Source: CAZJHX01 sp964545715 | GTDB taxonomy: Bacteria > Myxococcota_A > UBA9042 > GCA-2863065 | Length of the DNA stretch: 64,000 nt | Direction of reading: 5' to 3' | Assembly: GCA_964545715.1 (NCBI GenBank) | Contig: CAZJHX010000030.1 | Location: forward strand, 11,304-75,303 | Shown: positions 46,301 to 54,311 of the stretch, piece after piece | How positions within the stretch are numbered: the stretch's first letter is position 1 | Layout: each line of letters opens with the position of its first letter | The notes under the pieces: model-generated | The model's input: the letters and a program-made list of their open reading frames with translations, nothing else | Told to the model about the DNA's origin: nothing | The model's database searches: none | Translations under genes and position numbers: made by a program

Positions 46301-46457
46301 CTCGGGGCAGCTGTACAACTTCCCGATCGGCTACACGGACGACATGCTGGAGCTGAGCGTGCCCGACGGTAAATCGCTGGACGACATCGACGGGATCAGC
46401 GTCTGGTGCGTTGCCGTTGGCGTCAGCTTTGGCGACGGGCTATTCAGCCCTCCGTGA
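43338..46457 (+). CDS. Lipoprotein with Cys-rich repeats, two c-type haem motifs and two DM13 domains
   Basis: A 1039-residue lipoprotein. Order: signal and lipobox region (VLACGC), slime-mould-type Cys repeats from about 45 to 580 (CNGxExCDxxxGC), haem motif CNTCH at 601, a second cytochrome c module with CVMCH at 709 and an axial-Met candidate in IMPFWGGDRLTDEE, then two DM13-like domains (about 808-910 and 930-1037), each with KFHGVxGTATxIDDCTI and GISVWC. Cytochrome c gives electron transfer and DM13 domains have been proposed to be redox domains. It is therefore likely an extracellular electron-transfer protein. The partner is unknown. Confidence 0.85.
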   Translation: MQVSVFCRVAAALLFVLACGCSDDEPTPVPTADTSVVEPPPVSCSCDSPGPCQTAEGAACSEDGACLYPAAPGGTTCDDGNACTEADSCAQGVCVAGAPRDCSDGDLCNGTESCDPASGCVDGVALECGDDDPCNGEEHCDTVMGCMPGEPLACGDDDACNGVESCDSASGCVEGTPLSCDDGLSCNGQETCDAATGCVSGDTPDGCCTENSDCEDGNACNGIGFCNMGTHSCQVNPPPQCDDGNPCNGAESCDPASGCISGAALICDDANACNGVELCDPAAGCVDGTAPSCDDGNACNGTETCQAAAGCVLGAPPACDDGDVCNGLEACDAAAGCTPGEALQCDDGLECTGTESCDAVLGCVDGQPPAGCCSTGADCDDGNPCNGAETCVASNCVTTAAVSCDDGNPCTTDSCDGATGDCSNVALQCDDGNACTEEACQDGACVFSIVSCDDDDACTVDSCSAADGCAYEVVPCDDGNVCNGVEICNAKAGCLGGAPLVCDDWNACNGQETCDPASGCVDGEALECSDGNPCNGSEMCDPASGCFAGPAMNCDDGNACTEDSCDAGTWMCKNEDLCAAAMTDGMMVYTTTDPEGNSFACNTCHALDEPSEDGVRRVGHRLGDATKRPSYKNGQLTNMLDAVNSCRAEWMNAPTWSDKDPHWLALYQWLDELAEEGEAPPVVFSIVDPPEPPTGGDPAAGQALFNMACVMCHGTDAVGTIRGPPLAGVGLPESYIVTRVRTSGLTDSPVYDGLTGGIMPFWGGDRLTDEEVKNLAAFVNTSKTPDPDPPPDPPIEPEEPGPECGATHEKVGWTTTLSTKFHGVVGTATVIDDCTIEVTGFGFDGNGIDIKVYAGTGGNYGAGFPVSDQLYNFPEGYEDDTLILKVPEGKTLDDVDGISVWCVAVGVSFGDGLFAAPPDPEPEPGCGETSPKIGWTATLSKKFHGVMGTATIIDDCTIAVDSFYFDGGGIDVQVYAAKGGNYNSGFSVSGQLYNFPIGYTDDMLELSVPDGKSLDDIDGISVWCVAVGVSFGDGLFSPP

Positions 46458-46957
46458 GACGCCTGACGCACGCCATCACGATCGGCTATCGGGTCGAGAT
46501 CGAGAAGCTGCACCTGCCGGACAACCCGCCGGCGGACCTGACCTTTAGAGTCGTCTCGGGCCCCACGGACCTCGCGGCCCTGTCGCCGCGGATGCAGGCG
46601 CTGAACTCCGAGTTCAAGGGCGTGCACACCATCGTCGTCGATCAGATCGCGGTCGCCGAAGACGCGACCGGCGGCGCCCAGGCCTACTGGTGTCTACGCT
46701 CACGTGGAGACGACCTGATCGAGTCCGGCGTATATGTGGCCGCGTCCCGTCGCGGTCAGAGCCTGGCGCTGCACACGCTGGCCGCGCTGGTCCGAGCGCG
46801 CCCGCACACGCGTGGCGCGCTGCGTACCCGGGTGCTGTTGCACAACAAGTCGAGTCGCCGAATGATGCGCAAGCTGGGTATGAGGCCCAGCCGCGTCAGC
46901 ATCTCCGCCCGGGTCCCAGTCGTCGGCCGATTGGGGCTGTGGTGGGGGCAGGTCTAA
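46454..46957 (+). CDS. GNAT-like N-acyltransferase
   Basis: A 167-residue protein from GTG 46454, overlapping the preceding stop (GTGA). The middle part has a GNAT-like acetyl-CoA loop region (YVAASRRGQSLALHTL) and the C-terminal NKSSRRMMRKLGMRP, reminiscent of the N-xx-S-x-x-x-KLGF motif. The substrate is unknown. It converges with the next gene and overlaps it by 4 bp. Confidence 0.6.
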   Translation: MRRLTHAITIGYRVEIEKLHLPDNPPADLTFRVVSGPTDLAALSPRMQALNSEFKGVHTIVVDQIAVAEDATGGAQAYWCLRSRGDDLIESGVYVAASRRGQSLALHTLAALVRARPHTRGALRTRVLLHNKSSRRMMRKLGMRPSRVSISARVPVVGRLGLWWGQV

Positions 46958-48744
46958 CGAATAGGGCGGGAGGCGCAGCTCATGATGCTGCAGTGCATCC
47001 GGGCGTTCTGGCGCGCGCACTGGTTCATCGCAGCGGCCGCCGCCGATTTTCGACTGGTGCCCATCGCGGTGTAGCGGCTCATGAAGGCCTGGCTTGTGCA
47101 GCTGAATACCGGCGTTGGTGCGCCGGGAACGGACCAGGGCGCCGTGCATGCGAACTTGTCGCAGAAGAAGGCCTTTCCCGCCCGTGCGCACGCGCGCGCC
47201 GCCCGCTTTCGAGCCTTTGCCGCTGTGCGACCCACGCCCTGATAGACCTTGCCAAACGCCCCCGTGCGGCACGCGATCACCCGCGGCTGCGACGTGACGC
47301 CGCGCGCATAGCCGCGGTTGTACGCGGTGACTGCCTCACGCCGCGCGATCTGGGCGCACGACATGAAGCGCTTTGTGTTCTTTCGCATGCCGGCGCGCCC
47401 GTCCGAGAAGCCGATGTCCGTCGCGACGTCCGCCCGGCACACGCCTACGCGGCCGAACTCGGCATACCCGTTGCGGTAGGCCGCCAGCGCGGCTCCTCGG
47501 GCGCCCGGCGGGCAGGCGCTCAGGACCGGCGGCGGCGGGTTGATCGGCAGCTTGCGGGCCGCTCGACGCATGCCCAACGCGGTGGCCTGTTTGATGGTGC
47601 ACACGCCGCCATACGTCTCGCGATGGCCGCGCCAGAACGCGCGCAGCGCCGCCGCACGCAGGCGCTGGGGACACACCCTCAGCTGCTCGCTGCCGTTGGC
47701 GTTGCGGGCAGCCCCGGCCGCGCGACCCATCGCGTACGCGTTGCCTGTCGCGCAGAACGCCGCGAGGCCATCCTTGTACCCTTGGCGGTAGCCGTTGATC
47801 GCCGTGGGGCGCAGCTGGTTCGGGCACGCCACAAACGGCTCGACCGACTGCGGGCGGACCTCCGCTCCGTCGTGCTTGCCCTGCGCAAAGCCGGCCTCGA
47901 AGCTGCACGCGTTGCGCACGCCGTTGGTCCAACCCTGCCGATATCCGCTGACCGCCTGCGCGCGCATGTCCGGCGGGCACACGTCAAAGGCGCTCAGGTT
48001 CTTGGGTTGCAGCGCCTTGCCGCGGCCGAAGCCCAGCTTTCGGCCGGTCTCGACGTTGCACCGCGGGCGGACACCCGCCCGATAGCCGGTGAGGATGCCC
48101 TGCTGCAGCTCCGCGCGCAGGGGGGCCGGACAGCGTCGAAAGCGCGCCTGCGCGGCGGCCATGGGGCGCATCTGCCGCCCGGTTTGGAGGCCGGCGTTGT
48201 AGCCGCTCTTTCTCGAGCACGGCCCGCGCGCCCCGGCCAGGTAGCCGTCGGCATAACCCTGAAGCGCGTCGCCGCGGACCTGCGGTGGGCAGATGTCAAA
48301 GTGGGTGGTGGTCTCGTTGCCCAGGCGCTTGCCCGCCGCCACGCCGGCCGCGCGACCCCGCTCATAGGTGCAGTTACGCGCCATCTGGCCCGAGAAGCCG
48401 GCCCGCAGCGCCGCGATGGCGGCGTCCTTCATCGACGGTGGGCAGTTGTGCAGCGTGGCGATCGCCGGGGCGGCGAGCCGATCGGCCTGCCGCGCGCCGA
48501 TCTGGCGCGCCGCGTCCTCAGAGCAGGCCGCCCGCAGGGCAGCCGAGTAGCCCGCTTCGTATGCGTCCAGCGCGGGCCCCTGCTTGTCTGCCGGGCAGTC
48601 CCCAAACAAGTACCGGCGCGGCGTCATGCGCCGGTCGCCATCGCGGTCACCGATCCGCTCGGCGCGCTGGACCTGGCAGTGACGATTGCAGCCCGCGCAC
48701 AGCCCGAGCGCTACCACCCACAGAATCAACTGACGTGACGACAT
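46954..48744 (-). CDS. Lipoprotein with about nine CP/GYxxG repeats (DUF2799-like)
   Basis: A 596-residue lipoprotein: signal MSSRQLILWVVALGLCAGC, then about nine units of about 55-60 residues. Each has CPxxxR, ALxGYxxGYxxG and a second Cys with GxxxG (for example CPPDMRAQAVSGYRQGWTNG). The pattern recalls DUF2799. The last 100 residues form a different Cys-rich domain (ARACARAGKAFFC, CTSQAF, DUF4189-like). Tandem repetition of a normally single module is unusual. It lies 12 bp behind the Ig-like lipoprotein gene, so the two are probably cotranscribed. Confidence 0.7.
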   Translation of the reverse strand: MSSRQLILWVVALGLCAGCNRHCQVQRAERIGDRDGDRRMTPRRYLFGDCPADKQGPALDAYEAGYSAALRAACSEDAARQIGARQADRLAAPAIATLHNCPPSMKDAAIAALRAGFSGQMARNCTYERGRAAGVAAGKRLGNETTTHFDICPPQVRGDALQGYADGYLAGARGPCSRKSGYNAGLQTGRQMRPMAAAQARFRRCPAPLRAELQQGILTGYRAGVRPRCNVETGRKLGFGRGKALQPKNLSAFDVCPPDMRAQAVSGYRQGWTNGVRNACSFEAGFAQGKHDGAEVRPQSVEPFVACPNQLRPTAINGYRQGYKDGLAAFCATGNAYAMGRAAGAARNANGSEQLRVCPQRLRAAALRAFWRGHRETYGGVCTIKQATALGMRRAARKLPINPPPPVLSACPPGARGAALAAYRNGYAEFGRVGVCRADVATDIGFSDGRAGMRKNTKRFMSCAQIARREAVTAYNRGYARGVTSQPRVIACRTGAFGKVYQGVGRTAAKARKRAARACARAGKAFFCDKFACTAPWSVPGAPTPVFSCTSQAFMSRYTAMGTSRKSAAAAAMNQCARQNARMHCSIMSCASRPIR

Positions 48745-48756
48745 ACAGCACCTCTC

Positions 48757-50655
48757 CTATTCAGGGCAGAGGTACACCTTTATATAGAAGCCGCCAAGAG
48801 CCTGGATACGAAACTCGTCAGTCTTTGGCGTGTAGAGGATCTCGTACTTCATGCCCTTCTTGTCGGGTGGATCGTGGGTCTCGACAGTCTCCCAGCCGGC
48901 ACCGAAGTCCTCCTGAATATGGAACCCGACATGCCACAGCATGCACCCACCGCAGCTGTCGCCGGTGGCCCGCAGGCGATGTAGGACATCGGGGATCGCG
49001 GGAAACGTCTTCCAGCTGCCGCACCCGCCGTAGTTGAACCACGTGGCAGCGCCCGGGCCGGACTTCGGAAGCGTCTTCCCCTTTGAGTTCACGCATTTTG
49101 AGCCTGCCGACCCGCTGGGCCAGACCTGCTGGGTGTAGTCCTCCATGGTCTCGCACAGCGGCGCCGGCTCGGTGATCTCCACGGTCGCAACGCCGGGCGG
49201 TCCATGCTCCTCCCCGTCAAAGGCAGTGGCCGCGCACGACCACGTTTGAGCGTCCTGGGTCACGTCCGGCGGCAGGTCGGCGCCGGCAAACTCAGGCTCG
49301 CCGGCCTCGAGTGGGTCGGCCGCGATGTCGGTGGCGTACCACACCAGCTCGTACGTCAGCGGATCGTCGTCCTGGTCGACGGCGGGCGCGGCGATCGAGC
49401 ATGTCAGCGGCTCGCCTGCCTCCGCCACGGCCGGCTCGATGGCGACCTCGGGCGCACCCGGCGCGTGATTGCCCACATGCACGCTGTTTTTGGAGAAGGT
49501 CGGCTCGCCGGGGCCGTCGGCGTCGCTGGCAACGGCCGAGCAGCTGACGACGTCGCCCTTTTTCAACGCGGCGGCGTCCACGGTCTCGACCTCGACCCCG
49601 TTGACCAGCCACGTGATCGCCACGGACGTCTCGTCGTCATCCGGGTCCACGACATCGTAGGCCTCACACGTCAGCGCGGCCGGATCGTCGCCCAACACCA
49701 GCACGGATCCGACCGCCGGCGGCGTATTGGCGATGACGGCGCCCGCGCTGCTGACCGCGTCGCCGAGCATGTCACCGTCGCTCGGGGTGACCGTGCACAC
49801 CAGCACATCCCCGCGGGCCAGCTGCTCGGCGGCAAACACCGGCGTGTCGGCACCGTCCGTCTGCTCGCCGTTGACGCTCCAGTCGTAGGTCAGAGTCACG
49901 GCGTCGCCGTCCGGATCCTGCGGATCGGCGGCGACGCACTCGAAGATGGTCAGCGTATTGCCTGTCGCCGGAGACAGGGTCACGGAGCCCAGGCTCGGCG
50001 GCCGATTGCCCAACTCGACCGGCTCGCTGGCCACGGGCTCCCCGGTCAAGTCGCCGTCTGTCGGGGTCACCGTGCACACGACGACGTCGCCTCGCGTCAG
50101 CTCGTTGGCGCCGAAGACGCTGCCGTCCGGCCCGTTGACGGGCTCGCCGTCAACCGTCCACGCAAAGCTGAAGGTCACCGCGTCGTCATCGGGATCAAAG
50201 GCGCCCGCCGCTTCGCAGGACAGCAGCTGCCCCGGTATCGGGTCCACAGGCGTGATGAAGACGGCCGACACAGCGGGCTCCGAGTTGGCGATGCTGACCT
50301 GTGCTGTGGCGCTCAGCCCGCTCCAGGTCGCGGTCTGGACCTCGAAGACGTCCCCTCGGCTGGTCTCCTCGGGCAGCATCACCGGCGTGGTGACGTCGAT
50401 CAGGGATCCGTTGCGTGTCCAGCGGTACGTGATTCCGGCGTCGCTGTCCGGCAGGCTGACCACCGCCGTCAGCGGGTCCGTCGTCCGCGGCTCGGCCGGC
50501 GCGATCGACACGGTCATCACGCCTGCGGGCGGCTCCTCTGCCTGCGCGTCTGCAAGCGATTCGTCGACCGGCGGAGGGCTCTTGCCGGGACGCCCCGCGT
50601 TTGTCGCGCACGAGACCATCGCCGAAATCAGCAAGGCCATCAAAGCGCTGCGCAT
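48757..50655 (-). CDS. Lipoprotein with Ig-like/cadherin-like repeats
   Basis: A 632-residue lipoprotein (MRSALMALLISAMVSC). An acidic Pro-rich spacer is followed by five or six Ig/PKD-like repeats, each with a DPDDD-type calcium-binding loop, a W-x-V-[ND]-G strand and VVCTVTPTDGD or a variant. The C-terminal 120 residues are a distinct Cys-containing domain (CVNSKGKTLPKSGPG...YLCPE) of unknown type. It was placed from ATG 50655, since upstream starts lack a signal. Probably an adhesin-like surface protein. Confidence 0.78.
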   Translation of the reverse strand: MRSALMALLISAMVSCATNAGRPGKSPPPVDESLADAQAEEPPAGVMTVSIAPAEPRTTDPLTAVVSLPDSDAGITYRWTRNGSLIDVTTPVMLPEETSRGDVFEVQTATWSGLSATAQVSIANSEPAVSAVFITPVDPIPGQLLSCEAAGAFDPDDDAVTFSFAWTVDGEPVNGPDGSVFGANELTRGDVVVCTVTPTDGDLTGEPVASEPVELGNRPPSLGSVTLSPATGNTLTIFECVAADPQDPDGDAVTLTYDWSVNGEQTDGADTPVFAAEQLARGDVLVCTVTPSDGDMLGDAVSSAGAVIANTPPAVGSVLVLGDDPAALTCEAYDVVDPDDDETSVAITWLVNGVEVETVDAAALKKGDVVSCSAVASDADGPGEPTFSKNSVHVGNHAPGAPEVAIEPAVAEAGEPLTCSIAAPAVDQDDDPLTYELVWYATDIAADPLEAGEPEFAGADLPPDVTQDAQTWSCAATAFDGEEHGPPGVATVEITEPAPLCETMEDYTQQVWPSGSAGSKCVNSKGKTLPKSGPGAATWFNYGGCGSWKTFPAIPDVLHRLRATGDSCGGCMLWHVGFHIQEDFGAGWETVETHDPPDKKGMKYEILYTPKTDEFRIQALGGFYIKVYLCPE

Positions 50656-50727
50656 GCCCCCATCATAGGGCATATGTCCGCAGATTTGTGTGGTTTTCGG
50701 CCGGTCCGTCACATACATTGCGCCGCT

Positions 50728-51034
50728 ATGTTCAGACTGGTTCTACTCATCTCAGTATTTGCAGTCGTGGCGTGCTCGCCCGCGGGCGGCGGCCGGCGAT
50801 CGAACAAGACTGACACCGGCGACACAGGCTCTGCCGACACCGGCGCGGCTGTGACCTCCGACACGGGCACTGGCGCGACCTCCGACACTGGGGTCGGTAC
50901 GGACGACACCAGCGACACCAGCGACACCGGCGACACGAGCGACACGAGCGATACCGGCGACACGGGCGATACCGGGGACACCGGGGACACCGGGGACACC
51001 GGGGACACCGGGGACACCGGGGACACCGGGGACA
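50728..51034 (+). CDS. Lipoprotein N-terminus with (GDT)n linker, cut by gap
   Basis: A signal MFRLVLLISVFAVVAC with canonical lipobox, then a Thr/Asp/Gly/Ser-rich linker passing into at least ten Gly-Asp-Thr units before the N run. The functional domain is not visible. The start resembles that of the Kazal lipoprotein at 15663, which also has a (GDT)n linker. Confidence 0.75.
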
Positions 51035-51134
51035 NNNNNNNNNNNNNNNNNNNNNNNNNNNNNNNNNNNNNNNNNNNNNNNNNNNNNNNNNNNNNNNNNN
51101 NNNNNNNNNNNNNNNNNNNNNNNNNNNNNNNNNN
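51035..51134. other. 100-N scaffold gap inside a (GDT)n repeat, probable misjoin
   Basis: The flanks are both Gly-Asp/Glu-Thr repeats but in different frames relative to the N run, and codon use and gene style change after it. 100 N is a conventional unknown-size gap. Confidence 0.9.
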
Positions 51135-51136
51135 CA

Positions 51137-51382
51137 GGGGACACCGGGGACACCGGGGAGACCGGAGAGACCGGGGAGACCGGGGAGACCGGGGAGACCG
51201 GGGAGACCGGGGAGACCGGGGAGACCGGAGAGACCGGGGACAGCGGCCCGCCGATCGCGACGCGCAGCGGCTCCTACCGGGGCGGGGCCTGGACCTCGTC
51301 CTGCGCCGCCGGCTCCGGTACCCCGCAGGTCTGGCTGGCGCTGCTGGGCGCCCTGGCGCTCGTGCGGAGGCGGCGATGGTGA
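51137..51382 (+). CDS. C-terminus of a (GDT/GET)n protein with a membrane/arginine sorting tail
   Basis: Frame from 51137: Gly-Asp-Thr then about nine Gly-Glu-Thr units, a short SGPPIATRSGSYRGGAW segment, Cys-Ala, a hydrophobic helix (VWLALLGALALV) and RRRRW. The end resembles MYXO-CTERM-like surface-sorting tails. The N-terminus is missing. TGG TGA at its end overlaps the next start. It may not be the same gene as 50728-51034. Confidence 0.65.
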   Translation, partial: GDTGDTGETGETGETGETGETGETGETGETGETGDSGPPIATRSGSYRGGAWTSSCAAGSGTPQVWLALLGALALVRRRRW

Positions 51383-52221
51383 TGTGGCTGACCGGCCTCG
51401 CCCTGGCCCAGGGGCTGCCCGAGGACACCGGGTACACCGTGCCGGACTTCGACGCCGACCAGTACCGCCCCCTCGTGGAGGCACGCCACACCCTGGCCAC
51501 CGAGGACAGCCTTGTGCTGGACGGCTTCGCGGCCTCGGCCGAGCTGGGCTGGGCCCACGGGCTGCTGTTCTTCGAGTACGACGACGGGGAGGTGGTGGGA
51601 CTGGTGACCGACGCCGCGGTCGCCCACCTCGGAGCGGCCTGGGGCACCGGGCGGCTGCGGGTCGGCGCCCTGGCGCCGCTTGTGTTGTGGACGGCCTCGG
51701 ACGTCGAAGGTCGGCGCACCACCGCGCTGGGAGACCTGGAGCTGGACGCCAAGGTCCTGCTCTGGCAGGGCGAGCACCACGGCGTCGCGACTTACGGCCG
51801 GCTCTCGCTGCCCCTGGGCGCCGCAGACCACCAGCTCGGCCACGCCGGCCCCGGGCTCGAGGCCGGCGGCGTGGCAGACGTCGAGTGGCGAGGGCTGCAC
51901 ATCGCCCTGAACGCGGCCTACCAGCGGATGCCGAAGACCGAGCTGGGGGAGCTCACGCTGAGCAGCCTGCTGGTCTGGCGGGCGGCGGTGTCCTTCGGCC
52001 TGGAGCGCGGCCCCCGCCTCACGGGTGAGCTGCTGGCCAGGAACCGCCCCGGGCGCTTCCTGCAGGCCGACGGGGGGACGGGCCTGGAGACCCTGGGCTC
52101 TGTCCACCTCTCGGTGCGGGGGGTGCCCGTTCGGGTCGGCGCCGGCCTCGGCCTGATGCCCGGCGTCGGGGTGCCGACCTGGCGGCTGATCGTGGGGCTG
52201 GGGCACCGCTCGGCGGAGTGA
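51376..52221 (+). CDS. Outer-membrane beta-barrel protein
   Basis: A 281-residue protein beginning MVMWLTGLALAQ (short signal), a Tyr/Asp-rich segment, and long amphipathic strands with Gly-rich turns (LDAKVLLWQGEHHGVATYGRLSLPLG) ending LIVGLGHRSAE. Such barrels occur at the N-termini of OmpA-type proteins in this group, but no OmpA domain follows. Start 51376 or 51382. It overlaps the stop of the preceding sorting-tail ORF. Confidence 0.7.
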   Translation: MVMWLTGLALAQGLPEDTGYTVPDFDADQYRPLVEARHTLATEDSLVLDGFAASAELGWAHGLLFFEYDDGEVVGLVTDAAVAHLGAAWGTGRLRVGALAPLVLWTASDVEGRRTTALGDLELDAKVLLWQGEHHGVATYGRLSLPLGAADHQLGHAGPGLEAGGVADVEWRGLHIALNAAYQRMPKTELGELTLSSLLVWRAAVSFGLERGPRLTGELLARNRPGRFLQADGGTGLETLGSVHLSVRGVPVRVGAGLGLMPGVGVPTWRLIVGLGHRSAE

Positions 52222-52230
52222 GCTCGCCGC

Positions 52231-52767
52231 TCAGGCCGCCACGGGCCGTCCCGCGCAGACGTCCAGCAGCCGCCCCACGGCGCCTCCGGCGTCGGGACCG
52301 ATCCGGAAGCCGACGCGCCGGCCGCTCTCCTCGACAGGCGGGTAGACCACGTAGCGGACCTGGATGCGCACGCTGGCGTAGCGCCGGCCTCCGACCTCCA
52401 GCCAGGCCTCCAGGGTCTCGTCCGGTCGCAGCTCGCAGTCCGACGGCACCACCGCCGCCAGCCCACCGGCCGACAGGTCCTGCACCCGCACCCGGGTCGG
52501 GCCACAGCGGGTCTGCAGGGCGAGGGTGATGACGTTGCTGGCCCCGACGTCCCAGCGCTCGAGCTGCCGGGGGCCCCCGTCGTGGGGTTCGGCCTTCCGG
52601 GCGAAGGCGAGGGCCTGCCCGTAGGACGCCAGCAGCGCGAGCTGCTCCTCGGGCTCGGGTGCGCTCACCGGGGGGGCGCTCCGCAGCAGGCTCCAGGACC
52701 AGCGCACGGTGGCCACCACGAGCACCGTGACCGGCACCATCAGTCCCAGCCAGAGCAACCAACCCAC
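52231..52767 (-). CDS. Membrane-anchored PilZ-like domain protein
   Basis: A 178-residue protein starting with one membrane helix (WLLWLGLMVPVTVLVVATV), then a PilZ-like beta-barrel: VQDLSAGGLAAVV (a D-x-S-xx-G motif), and VGFRIGPD. PilZ domains bind cyclic di-GMP; the arginine-rich N-terminal RxxxR motif is not clear, so binding is uncertain. The start is GTG 52767. Confidence 0.7.
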   Translation of the reverse strand: MGWLLWLGLMVPVTVLVVATVRWSWSLLRSAPPVSAPEPEEQLALLASYGQALAFARKAEPHDGGPRQLERWDVGASNVITLALQTRCGPTRVRVQDLSAGGLAAVVPSDCELRPDETLEAWLEVGGRRYASVRIQVRYVVYPPVEESGRRVGFRIGPDAGGAVGRLLDVCAGRPVAA

Positions 52768-52798
52768 CGCTCACCTCCCGTTCGCCAACAGCAACGGA

Positions 52799-53362
52799 TC
52801 AAGGCGCCCCGGTCTTGAACGATGATTCCACCAGATGATCGAGGATCCCGATCCGGCGCAGGACGAACCAGGCCGGCGTCCAGAAGCTCCCGATCCCGAG
52901 GTCGACCCAGCTCCCCCCCAGCAGCCACTCGGCCGAGCCCGGCTCCAGGGCCACGATCGGGTCCCGCAGGACCCCCATGACGTCCCAGGGCGCGTTGCCC
53001 CCGAGGCCATAGTCGAGGAGCAGCGCACCGGCCGGGGGCGGGCGGCGAGCCCCCTCCCCGCCCACGACCCGGTAGTGGCCGAAGGTGAAGGGTCCGCCGC
53101 GCCTGGTCTTCGGGGTCGGCTCGCCCTCCCAGCCGGTCTGCTCGATCCGGACGTTCCAGCCCCGCAGCACGCCGGTGTCCGGATCGCGGTGGAAGGTCTT
53201 GATGAAGGTCTTCCAGGACAGGGCCTCGATCCAGCGGGGCAGCCCGACGCTGACCCCGAGGTAGCGGCTGTCGTCGAGGTCCTCGGGGCGCACGGGGTGA
53301 CCGGCGTCCAGTGCTTGGCGGAGCTCCCGCCCCGACCGACCGAGGAAGTCCTCGAACCTCAT
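52799..53362 (-). CDS. Uncharacterised protein coupled to the hydrolase gene
   Basis: A 187-residue protein (MRFEDFLGRSGRELRQALDAG). It contains a WNVRIEQ, FGHYRV, LLLDYG pattern and is probably mostly beta with a C-terminal helix. No family is recognised. ATG 53362 overlaps the stop of the alpha/beta hydrolase gene (ATGA), which suggests a linked role. Confidence 0.65.
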   Translation of the reverse strand: MRFEDFLGRSGRELRQALDAGHPVRPEDLDDSRYLGVSVGLPRWIEALSWKTFIKTFHRDPDTGVLRGWNVRIEQTGWEGEPTPKTRRGGPFTFGHYRVVGGEGARRPPPAGALLLDYGLGGNAPWDVMGVLRDPIVALEPGSAEWLLGGSWVDLGIGSFWTPAWFVLRRIGILDHLVESSFKTGAP

Positions 53363-54258
53363 GGATCCTCCGGTTCTGACACCCCTTCGCAGAAGTCTAT
53401 GACGGCGGAGGACCAGGCCTCCGGGGCCTCCAGCATCGGATAGTGACCGACGCCCTCCAGCCAGCGCAGCTCGGACCCCGGGACCTGGGCGGCGACCGCC
53501 TCGGCGATGGCCGGCACGGCGATCGGGTCCCGGTCCCCCCAGAGCACCTGGCAGGGCAGGTCGAGTTGGCCCAGGGCGTCCCACCAGCGCGGCAGGAAGC
53601 GCACCCGCTCGTCCAGGTAGGTGGAGACCGCGGGCAGGCAGTCTCGTCCACCGCCGTGCACCATCGCCGCCCAGGCGGCGCGGAGCTCCTCGTCGCCCAC
53701 GCTGCTCGCGTCGCCGAAGAGCCTGCGGAGGCGCCGCATGAAGAAGCGCTCGGTCGAGACCCGCGCCAACCAGGGCCCCCAGCGGGGGTGCTTGAGCACG
53801 AGCTGGGGCCACGTGAGCCGTGCCAGGTCGAGCCGCATGCTGCCGTTGCAGAGCACCACCGACCGCAGATCGACCTCCAGGGGCCTCCGCTGCCGCCGAG
53901 CCAGGATCTCCGTGGCGATGCTCGTGCCCATGTCGTGGGCGACCAGGTGGCCGGAGCGCACGCCCAGCTCCGACCAGAGCGCCAGGGCCAGCTCCGCCTG
54001 CTCCAGCAGCGAGTAGGAGTAGTCGGACGGCTTCTCGGAGAGACCGAAGCCCAGGTGATCGTGGACGACGACGAAGAAGCGCTCCGCGAGCAGCGGAAGC
54101 ACGCGCCGGAAGTCGAGGGAGCAGGTGGGGAAGCCATGGAGGATCAACAGGGCGGGCCGCGTCGGGTCCCCGCGGGTCACGACGTGGAGGCGGCGTCCGT
54201 GGACCCGGACCTGGGCGCCGGCCTCGGCCCAGTCCACGAGCAGGGGGGGATTCTCCAT
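53359..54258 (-). CDS. Alpha/beta hydrolase with Asp nucleophile
   Basis: A 299-residue enzyme: oxyanion segment LHGFPT near 40, nucleophile elbow AHDMGTS (Asp near 110), cap region, acid in WGDRDPIA and the catalytic His in GVGHYPML. An Asp nucleophile is the mark of haloalkane dehalogenases and epoxide hydrolases rather than esterases. Divergent from the AAA+ gene. Confidence 0.85.
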   Translation of the reverse strand: MENPPLLVDWAEAGAQVRVHGRRLHVVTRGDPTRPALLILHGFPTCSLDFRRVLPLLAERFFVVVHDHLGFGLSEKPSDYSYSLLEQAELALALWSELGVRSGHLVAHDMGTSIATEILARRQRRPLEVDLRSVVLCNGSMRLDLARLTWPQLVLKHPRWGPWLARVSTERFFMRRLRRLFGDASSVGDEELRAAWAAMVHGGGRDCLPAVSTYLDERVRFLPRWWDALGQLDLPCQVLWGDRDPIAVPAIAEAVAAQVPGSELRWLEGVGHYPMLEAPEAWSSAVIDFCEGVSEPEDP

Positions 54259-54311
54259 GGCGCCTGTACCGATGCCGGGAATCCGAGGTTGTTGCTACCC
54301 TGGACACCTCG

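Noticed and set aside
49204..52221. 1005-residue frame across the 100-N gap
   Set aside because: It merges an antisense shadow, a lipoprotein N-terminus, N codons and the beta-barrel gene; the repeat after the gap is out of frame.
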